Position numbers and translations under genes: made by a program. From the NCBI GenBank assembly GCA_023897205.1, contig JAHWDD010000004.1, positions 2,046,001 to 2,110,000 on the forward strand: DNA of 64,000 bases. Direction: 5' to 3'. Below the pieces are notes generated by a model. That model had not been told where the DNA came from and made no database searches. It worked only from the letters and a program-made list of their open reading frames with translations. Within the stretch, counting starts at the first letter, position 1; each line of letters begins with the position of its first letter. Positions 56,583 through 64,000 of the stretch are shown here, one piece after another. The DNA is from Exophiala sp. HKRS030. Taxonomy: Eukaryota; Ascomycota; Eurotiomycetes; Chaetothyriales; Herpotrichiellaceae.

Positions 56583-57947
56583 ATGGCGACTCCAGGGCAG
56601 CCTTCGGGGGTCGAGCTCAACTCTCAGCAGCGCTTCTTTCATTACTTCCAGCAAGAAATTACAGGTATGCCTCTTCTCCCCCCTCGGTTCGAGGTCTCTG
56701 CTTATCCTCCTCTCCACTCAGCTCTTCAAGATCAGATGAGTCGATTGGCAGACACAGCCGTAACAGGTGGCGAGCGAGCAGATGCGGCAGACCACTGCTT
56801 AGCGGGCATAACCCGACTTTCCAACGAGGTCAAAGACGCCTCAGGTAACATTCCTGCCTACGATCAAAGAACATATGCGGAGGTATGACTTCACCCGAGT
56901 CTGCCGGAGTCGGATCGGTGACTGATCCGCCTGGTGCAGGCGATCAAAGCTCTACAGGAGAGACTCGACGAGACTCGCAAAGCATTCGCTCCTAAACCCA
57001 AGTTCTCGTTCAAGACGGCCCACAAGAGTCCTTCGGCCTTGTCCCTGAGCGATGCTGCCGAGATTGCAGCAGAGAAACGTCGCGGCGTTCCAGGGTCCCT
57101 CGCCCCAGACTCCGAGACGAACTCATCCTTTGCCAATACTCCTGCCTATAACACCACCCCTCAGAACGAAAGAGCAGACGACGGCCAAGACACAGACAAT
57201 TCTGCGGAGAACAAGGGACAGACATATAGCGATACGGAGACAAAGACAGACGGTGCCCAAGAGAGGCCTTCTCTCTCCACGACCGCAACCTCGACGTCCA
57301 TCACGAACCAAACGCATACGCACATCATCTTGCCTTCATCGTCGTTAAACTCTCAAACGCCATGTTCCCTATCAAAGCTCACCAACTGCGTTCTCGATCT
57401 CTCCGTCCCTACCACCGCCACTGCTCCCTTTGCCAGCATCACCATCACCTCGATCAACACGTCTCTCCTTCTATGTGGCTCTGTTTCCGGTCCAGCACAC
57501 ATCACTGGCGTCAAGGACAGCATCTTGGTCCTTGGGTGTCGCCAATTCCGCATGCATGAGTGCCACAATGTCGACGTCTACCTCTACTGTACTAGCAGAC
57601 CTATCATCGAGGACTGCAGCGGTATCCGCTTCACCCCGTTGCCCAAGTTTCATGTAAGGTCGCCATTCCCATGCTCTCTAGATATAGTATTGACCATGAC
57701 GCAGGCTGATCTCGTCAAGGCCTCACAAGGCACGTCTCACCCGTCAGTGAATCAATGGGATCAGGTAGACGACTTCAAATGGTTGAGAAACGAGCCCAGC
57801 CCGAATTGGTCTGTACTACCGGCAGAAAATATCATACCAGAAGAAACTTGGCGAGAAATCGTGCCGGGAGGACCAGGCTGGGGTTTGAGTGACATCCTCC
57901 GAGCCGTAGGCCTTCCCAGTGATGGAAGCAATGCAGATACAAGCTAA
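56583..57947 (+). CDS. TBCC: Tubulin-binding cofactor C
   Basis: Exons 56583-56664, 56722-56882, 56940-57653 and 57705-57947 give 399 aa. TBCC is the GTPase-activating cofactor that releases folded alpha/beta-tubulin. The N-terminal helical region begins RFFHYFQQEI. The middle is Ser/Thr-rich linker. The C-terminal beta-helix (C-CAP/TBCC domain) runs from about residue 200: LTNCVLDLS, SVSGPAHITGVKDSILVLGCRQFRMHECHN in sequence, and SRPIIEDCSGIRFTPL. The Arg of CRQFR is probably the arginine finger. DFKWLRNEPSPNWSVLP near the end is family-typical. The third intron (51 nt) is in frame and stop-free. The frame can start earlier, but the first ATG is at 56583. Confidence 0.92.
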
Positions 57948-59629
57948 AGAGCAGCGGACCATACATGCCCTGCGAACTAACGAAGTGACGACGAAGCTAC
58001 GCGGAAATCGACATGACCTGATTTGAGAGACAGAGGATTTTGTGGTTGGCTACGAGGAGGTCCACCAATAGCTGGGAGCAAAGCACTCCTTTCATGGTGG
58101 ACGGAAAAGAGAGAAAGAGAGAGCGAAATGTGACGACACCCAAATACAACGATTCCAAGACTTGTGGCGAGACATACAAATTTCATATCTTAACAAGCAG
58201 AGAGACACGAGGGTTATGAAAAGAGCTGTTTGAGAGTCTGTGACAGCATTTACTCGACGGCGTGAGCGACGAAATTCAGAAATCCGAGACTGACAAAGAT
58301 TTTGTTTTCGACACTTGATACTCGTCAAGGTACTAGTACAACAAATACAGTCACTTTATGGAATAGCCAAGTGACACCATCAGTTTCGAGTCTGCCTTCC
58401 TTTTGTATACCGTAGTACACAATGATATGTGTCCACGCTCAAATTTCCCAGTGGATTCAGCAGTGAGGGAGGTTGATATCAACACGCGTCGCAAGAGAAA
58501 AAAGGGGCCCGGGGCCTCGAAGGCCACGTCGAATCCATTATCAATCATCAAATAAGTTTGACGGGGATGGCGCCTCAAAACGTCGTCCGTGGCAATGGGG
58601 GAAACCCATAACTCGCTCGACGTTCCTAGGCAAAAAGTGTGTTTCGCAGCGACGAGTCTCGAGGTACGTGATACTCTCATACGGGTACGGAGTAGGCGGA
58701 GTAAAACGGGGTAAAGGCGAGGCAAACTATTTCAAATATCCAAGGCACGTACGGAGTACAGAATGTGTCTCGAGCCGACATGGAAGAGAAAACGACCAAG
58801 AAAAACACGTAAGCGGCAAGAGAGCAAACGGTTTTTTAGATCGTAGTAGTTATAGTAGTAGTACAGGAGAAAATATCTAACCTAGCAACAAAAGATTGCT
58901 CGACACATGACTCGTCATGTCCAACTCTCGTCCAACTCATCGTGGCCTCAGATAGAAGTACAAAGTCGCACACGTCCTTTGCCTATCCTTTACATTGCCC
59001 TTGCTCGTTGCAAGAATCTTTCCAAGCTTTGTCCGTCCCGTAAGACGATAACCCAAACGACATTGGCCAATATCGGCGGATTAATTAATTAAGATAAGGT
59101 CGCCAGAATGTTCTGTGATATACCTCAAAATCCTCATCCTCTCCTCCTTCCAAGCCACACAAGACACAAAATATCTGAGGTATAACGAGTCAAGATTCTC
59201 ATGTCTTTGACGACGATCTGCTTCTGATTCTTCTTCTTCTTTTTCTTCTTTGACCAAGTTGCCTTCTGCTCCAAGTCTCTGGTTCAAGGGATAAACAACC
59301 AAGTCACTCAAACATTCACCTGAACCACCAACGCCAAGCTATGCTTCAACCACAACTAGAAAGGAGCGTGAGTGTGCTGGTCTAATAACACCGTGATAAC
59401 TTATAAAGGAATGTAGCGGTTGGGAAAGGACAGTCATCATTTCGATTGTAATGCTGAAATGGAGAAAAGCAAAGCTGTATTGTATATATTGTTCAACGGC
59501 GGAGATGGCTAATCGCAACTTCAAAGTCGTGAGAGTATGTGATGACACAAAGTTCCAGACAGAAAATTCGTGGCAGAGATCGTGATCGAATCTGGCAGAC
59601 CGAACAGTCTTCCCAGGATGACGCGGACT
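57948..59629. other. Intergenic region with no recognisable gene
   Basis: 1.7 kb between TBCC and the WSC gene (tail to tail). It holds two exact TACGGAGTA copies (58686, 58750), a GTAGTA-rich run near 58843-58862 and an ATTAATTAATTAAG run near 59080. No protein-like frame was seen. Confidence 0.5.
58686..58758 (+). repeat. TACGGAGTA intergenic 9-mers, copies 8 and 9
   Basis: Exact copies at 58686-58694 and 58750-58758, 64 bases apart and in the same orientation. The second has the full GTAC-GGA-GTAC form. Confidence 0.8.
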
Positions 59630-60540
59630 TTATGCCAAGTTGGATGTTCTCGAGTCTCGATCAGGATTCCGTACCTATCAGAGAACGTTAGAAGGCAAGC
59701 ACGAACGAGACGAGGCGTGTCACATACCTGTAGTATCCTCCGGGAAAAGTCTCGCTCATCAGCGATACTGCCAATGCTTTGACGACGATGTGAGTAGATG
59801 GATGGGTCCAGCCGCTGGTCAGTGACAGACGATTTGTCAGATTTTGCAGAGCCAATGGCAGCGTTGCGACGGTGTTCCTCTTCGATCTCGCGGTTCCTCC
59901 TTCGCTTCATAAATAGCACCACTGCGCCGATGATGCCGGCCAAAGCGATCACACCTACCACCACCCCAACAGCAATACCAACTTTGCTGGGGCTCGAAGA
60001 CTTTCCAGCCTTAGCGGCGGAGCTGGTGGAGCTTGCAGGTAGAGCACTTGTAGGTGGCACTGTCATGGTGACAACTGGAGCGGTAGACTTGGTTGCAGTC
60101 AGGCTGGCCGATGCAGAGGAGCTAGGATCTGGCGCTATCTCGACATTACCAGTCAAGCCAGAGAGATAGAGCTGGAAATAGCCACCAATGCCGCCACAAG
60201 TTTGCTGATTGTATCCTTTGCAAGGAGCATTGCAGTTGTCACCGTCTACTTTCGCACTCGGAGGAGGCAGTTCATCGCCACAGAAGCAATTTGTGCCACC
60301 TGTGGTGGCCATAACGGGTTTGTTGAGGCCCGCACATACTCCCTGACAATACCCAGAAGACTGGAAGGTATTGGCACCTTGATCCTGGAGGAAAGTAGGG
60401 TTATGAAGCTGATAGCAGTCTAATGTTTGGATAGCCCCGGCGGCTTCTGTCGACGTGGGGGAGGACTGTGCTGTGGAAGGGGTTGCGAAGAGCGCAAGTG
60501 CCGAAGTCAGCACGACAGCTCGAAGTAGTGATCGCGTCAT
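59630..60540 (-). CDS. WSC-domain cell-wall stress sensor
   Basis: Exons 60540-59728 and 59674-59630 give 285 aa. A signal peptide (MTRSLLRAVVLTSALALFATPSTAQ) is followed by a cysteine-rich WSC domain (about residues 40-125) with LDCYQL, YCQGVCAGL, NCFCGDELPP, CNAPCKGY and TCGG. A short Ser/Thr-rich region, one transmembrane helix (about 180-205) and the basic stop-transfer KRRRNR follow. The cytoplasmic tail ends DERDFSRRILQ|VRNPDRD, the last part coming from a 45-nt exon and matching the NPD-type tail of WSC sensors. These proteins report wall stress to Rho1 and Pkc1. The Ser/Thr stalk is short compared with yeast Wsc1. The intron is 53 nt with a GTATGT donor. Confidence 0.9.
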
Positions 60541-61686
60541 TCTTGTAGGTTTACTTTGTTGTAATGATAATTGGGTTATACCAAAAGTCGGGAGTATATT
60601 CGAAATATCGACACAAGATTTCTTCCCCGTACAATAGTTGCTCAGACTCGATGATTTTGGCCAAAGAAGGATCGAGGTTGGTGGTAGCAATCCAAAAGTC
60701 GGTGATATGCAAGAACAGGCAGACTGCACACAAGTGCAACCTTCCACGATGGGCGCGGGTTGTCGAGCTCTTTGTCAATTCTCTAGCAGCGACCAGCGCT
60801 GCTTCTGCGATGTATTTTCAACTCTCGACTGTTGTTTTCTGTTCGATAGTGTTGCGGTATTCAATGACGATTGCAAAGAGCGAGGTTGGAAGAATCGAGG
60901 CCGTTCTCCTTCCAAGAATGCGAGGTGTTTCAGACTTGACACAAAGACCCCTGAGATCAACGGAATCGGCAATGCAGGTAAGCGAGTGCGTGAAGCTGGA
61001 AATATGAGACGTTGCAGCCTTGGAAATCCAGTCGTATTGATGTTGTTGCCTCGATGGCGATGTGGTCGAATTCGTCGAGTGTGATGCTGGTCGAAAGGAA
61101 TGTGATCGTGTTTGGGTTGAGAGAAAGACGAAGAGTCGAGTTGACGGGCGCAGGGAGTACGTAGCAGTGGACACTGACCACTTGGAAAGACAGAAGCGGG
61201 CCCCTGAGGGATCGAGCCACCGAATCACAATGAAGGGCGCAGTCGTTTGGGAGGGGCGTCTCACAAGCCCAGTGGATGAATGCAAGGACAAGGGAGCGGA
61301 GGAAAAATGAGCACTGGGGCAGGGGATACACACACACACGGTGGTGAGGGCGAGAAATGCCAGTAGAACGAATTTGGAGAGCAGAAACACTCACAGGGCT
61401 CGGAAATTGCAAGGTGTCCAGGCTAGTCCCAATACAGCAAGGGACGACCAGCCCAAGAACCTTTAGCCAGGAACACGCTTTGTACCTGGAAGCGTCCTGG
61501 ATCCTCAGCGTCCCACCCTTCCAGGCAAAACCCACCACCACGCCTCTTTGCAATCTGCCTTTATTGTTCGCACGCTGACGTGTTTGCTTGTGCTTACCTG
61601 CCGATATTGAACTGAGCAGATTTGACGAATCCAGCCTCGGGACAACTTTGTACCCCGGTCGAGGCACATGGTCAGAGGAGCAGGGG

Positions 61687-61705
61687 GAGAGAGAGAGAGA
61701 GAGAG
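61687..61705 (+). repeat. GA dinucleotide microsatellite
   Basis: An uninterrupted GA run of about nine units in non-coding sequence. Confidence 0.9.
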
Positions 61706-61756
61706 AGGCAGGCAACGCCATCTTCCAACTCTTTAGTCTTTGATCTACTCGTACTG

Positions 61757-61765
61757 TACGGAGTA
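61757..61765 (+). repeat. TACGGAGTA intergenic 9-mer, copy 10
   Basis: Exact match with the full GTAC-GGA-GTAC form, 52 bases after the GA repeat. Confidence 0.8.
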
Positions 61766-62508
61766 CACCAGATGACCGTGTTTGACAGTGTCTCCTGCCT
61801 CAAGTCCCCCAGGATCAACCTCCTTCCCGAGGCATCATTGCTCGTTCCTGCGTTGGCAGCACGGTCAAGCGTTTGATGGCTCGCGCCGTCCGTCTGATTT
61901 GCTCTTTTCTGGCAAGTTGGGTCCCAATCGTGCATTGGCGCCCCGCAAGTCTCCAATGAGTGTCGACTACCGGCGCCACGGCTGCTTCAGATGTTCAAAC
62001 CGCTGTCTCCGACCTGTCATCAGCTCATCAGCTCGTCAAGGGCATTCGGATGTTAACGCGTCTCTTTTTGCCGAAGACATTACAATTGCCCGTGTCCTCA
62101 ATAAGGCCTGGGCTTATCATGCTGGCGAGCCGCATGCTTCCGCGAGACCGCTAACATCAAAACATGTGCAAGCCATTTTCCGAAGTTACCAGACATGGGA
62201 CCATGGGATTTCCACCACGCCGAAATTGAAGAGGCCAAAGCTATTTCAAGAACGGACTTGAGCATAAAGTGAACACAAAGAAAGATTGGCTGACAATTGA
62301 AACTATCAGGCCAGTAATAAGATTATTGAAGCTTGGCTATGCGGTGCCCATTCCCTTCTGCTGGTGCTGGTGGCCTTGCACACGAAGCCTTGTATAAGTT
62401 TGTCGATTACGACGTCGTATTGAGACATTATTTAATAGTGTCTGACTACCCATCCATATATGGATGTCGTTGCGAATTGCCAATCCCATGCTCCGTAGAG
62501 TCTCGATG

Positions 62509-64000
62509 TTACCTGTCTCTGAGATCCACGACTTCAAACTGCATACCTTTCGCCTCGACCACGTGTCCAGGACGAAGCGCGTCGGTGTAAATGTTCTCAA
62601 CGGCATGAGGGTGAAAGATCCCGGGTTGATCGCAGTTAAGAATCGTTTTCTTCCCGGGCGGATCAGTCAATCGAAACGCTCCCCAGTCGCCGCCGTGGGT
62701 AACATCACCTTTGCTGGGAGCACAGACAATCGCAATACTTTCGGCTAGCATCGTCTGATATCCGGAATGGGTGTGCAGATCTCGACTGCTCATGAAGCAT
62801 GTCTGGGTTGGGTGTGTGTGTATCCATCCTAAGACCATAAGATCTTCCGAATCGACATAGTCGAAAAGCTGCGATTCATTCGTCATCTCACACGTGTCTG
62901 ATGTGGCCGTTTGTGAAGGGATGATAAGTCGACTGATGAAGAACGCATTGGCTATAAGCGTGCCCGCAAGAAAGCCGCAAGTTTCCAGATTGGCCAGTGT
63001 GTTCTTGTGAGCAATTCTCAGAAACGTGGTGCGCAACTCTGGCGGCAGAAACACAGTGCGCAAAGGCTCCCCGTTCTCGAGGTACGCTGCCGGAGCGAAT
63101 ACACGAGTCGGCTCTGGTGTAGCTGCTCGTGAATCCACCTCAGCTTCTGTGGAAATTTTCTCCGGACGGGGCGGCGGTGCAGATGTCTCACTCCGTGGTT
63201 TTGGGGGTACGACCGGTGGTGACAACGGGATTTCTCGTCTATAACTTTGTTGAGAAGGAGGTATCGAAGGGGGACTCGTGATTGGCTGCACATGCTGTGA
63301 AGGTATGCTGGGATAGTGATAATGCAGACCTGAGTCTGCAGACGGATGGGGTCGAGTACCCGGGTCTATAGAGTGAAATTGCCGTCCATCGACTCGAGCA
63401 CGTAGTTCCTGCAGTCTCGTAGACAAGTCTTCACTTTCACGGCCCAATGCCGAGGTATTCTGTCGGTATGCTGCCCTTCTCGAGATTTCTTTTTGAGCTA
63501 ACCTGACCGCAAATTCCTTGTTCTCATGCGCTTGCAGAGGTTGTGGGCGCTGACTGGCAGCAGCGGGACCAGATGCAGCTTGATATTGTTGTGCTTGTAC
63601 CATCCTCCTTGCCTCTCTTTCTTTGGCAACCTTGACATAGCGATTATATCTCTCATTTATCCGGGGCTTCATAAGATCAAGCATCTTCAACACGTCATTG
63701 ACTTCCTTTTCCGCTTCCTGCATCAGCTCTTGAAGATGAGTTGCTGTCTTATCTCGATACTGCAGGTGTTGGGGGAGTTGGGAGAGAATCAGGTGTGCAT
63801 ACCGGAAGAGCAACAGGTAAGTCGTCTCTTCATCACCTTCTCTCATGTATGTGTCTGCCTGTACCTTGGTATCAGTGTCTGCAATGCACAATCAAAGGTA
63901 AGAACGTACCTGTTTAAGCATTGCCTTGGCTGACCGTAGCCAGATGCGTAAGGGTATTTGGGCATCATACTCGTATTCTTGGGCAGCTTTCGTTATCTGT
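62509..64000 (-). CDS. AMSH/STAMBP-like JAMM deubiquitinase (5' end outside window)
   Basis: Exons 63858-62509 and 63910 to beyond 64000; 480 codons are present and the start is missing. The first visible exon (PLRIWLRSAKAMLKQ joined to ADTYMREGDEETTYLLLFRY) is the USP8-dimerisation/MIT-like region. A Pro/Gln/Ser-rich linker follows. The C-terminal JAMM domain starts near FLPPELRTTFLRIAHKNT with ETCGFLAG (the catalytic Glu) and then HTHPTQTCFMSSRD, giving the zinc motif HxHx7SxxD. SGYQTMLAESIAIVCAP and QPGIFHPH are characteristic of AMSH rather than of other JAMM proteins. AMSH cleaves K63-linked ubiquitin at endosomes (S. pombe sst2). The 51-nt intron is GT-AG. Confidence 0.93.

Larger units (their letters stand above)
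60541..62508. other. Intergenic region between the WSC gene start and the AMSH-like gene stop
   Basis: About 2 kb. The WSC-proximal half may be a long 5' leader, as sensors and wall genes often have. It carries a GA microsatellite (61687-61705) and one exact TACGGAGTA (61757-61765). Open frames of 190-254 codons on the minus strand (60818-61721) are rich in Ser/Leu/Thr and look like reading through biased sequence rather than protein. Confidence 0.45.

Noticed and set aside
48705..57704. Four introns that are multiples of three and free of stops (22593-22685, 48705-48755, 53191-53241, 57654-57704) as a coordinated retention system
   Set aside because: With about 50 short introns, a handful of this kind is expected by chance; only the LACTB2 case is kept as a separate note.
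60957..61721. 254-codon open frame on the minus strand upstream of the WSC gene
   Set aside because: It is Ser/Leu/Thr-rich low-complexity sequence with no conserved motif. It may be leader DNA, and I keep it as non-coding.

Overview
This is a gene-dense piece of a nuclear chromosome from a filamentous ascomycete (Pezizomycotina). The evidence is short introns (mostly 47-77 nt) with GT...CTAAC/CTGAC...YAG signals, a class I chitin synthase, a WSC stress sensor, fungal-type Zn2Cys6 factors and a fungal-type MCU. Eurotiomycetes, perhaps Chaetothyriales (black yeasts), is my best guess from the protein flavour, but I could not test it. Gene models were built by eye from splice signals, reading-frame continuity and remembered family sequence. 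All summed exon lengths are multiples of three except in the two genes flagged below.

Layout. 1-7.4 kb: APC-family permease, TMEM234-like protein, class I chitin synthase. 8.7-17.1 kb: VAC14, RAD54, a mitochondrial carrier, BUD20. 18.1-25.3 kb: mitochondrial aconitase, LACTB2-like hydrolase, uroporphyrinogen-III synthase. 28.3-35.6 kb: an unassigned small protein, MCU, a dsRNA-binding-like protein, farnesyltransferase beta. 37.9-49.0 kb: a Zn-cluster factor, TPS1, mitoribosomal S17, RPN9, an NCS1 nucleobase permease. 49.6-57.9 kb: a decayed class C beta-lactamase-like gene, a Zn2Cys6/DUF3425 factor, complex I NDUFA9, an MTF1-like protein, tubulin cofactor C. 59.6-64 kb: a WSC sensor and the 3' part of an AMSH-type deubiquitinase that runs off the edge. 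Long stretches with no recognisable gene lie at 25.3-28.3, 31.9-34.1, 35.6-37.9, 57.9-59.6 and 60.5-62.5 kb.

Functional picture. This is ordinary core genome, not a biosynthetic cluster or mobile island. Seven genes are mitochondrial (aconitase, MCU, S17m, NDUFA9, MTF1-like, carrier, possibly LACTB2). Several concern the cell surface or stress (CHS, WSC, TPS1), and others ubiquitin or prenylation (RPN9, AMSH, RAM1). No tRNA, rRNA, transposon or CRISPR was recognised.

Most unusual signals. (1) A 9-mer TACTCCGTA/TACGGAGTA occurs ten times exactly, all between genes. (2) The RAD54 start codon appears to be split by an intron. (3) In both aconitase and the DUF3425 factor, one intron donor reads AA|GT where the frame requires AAG|GT; either the same base is missing twice or splicing is unconventional. 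(4) There is a truncated beta-lactamase-like relic. (5) MCU has a GC-AG intron, and the chitin synthase has a 15-nt last exon.
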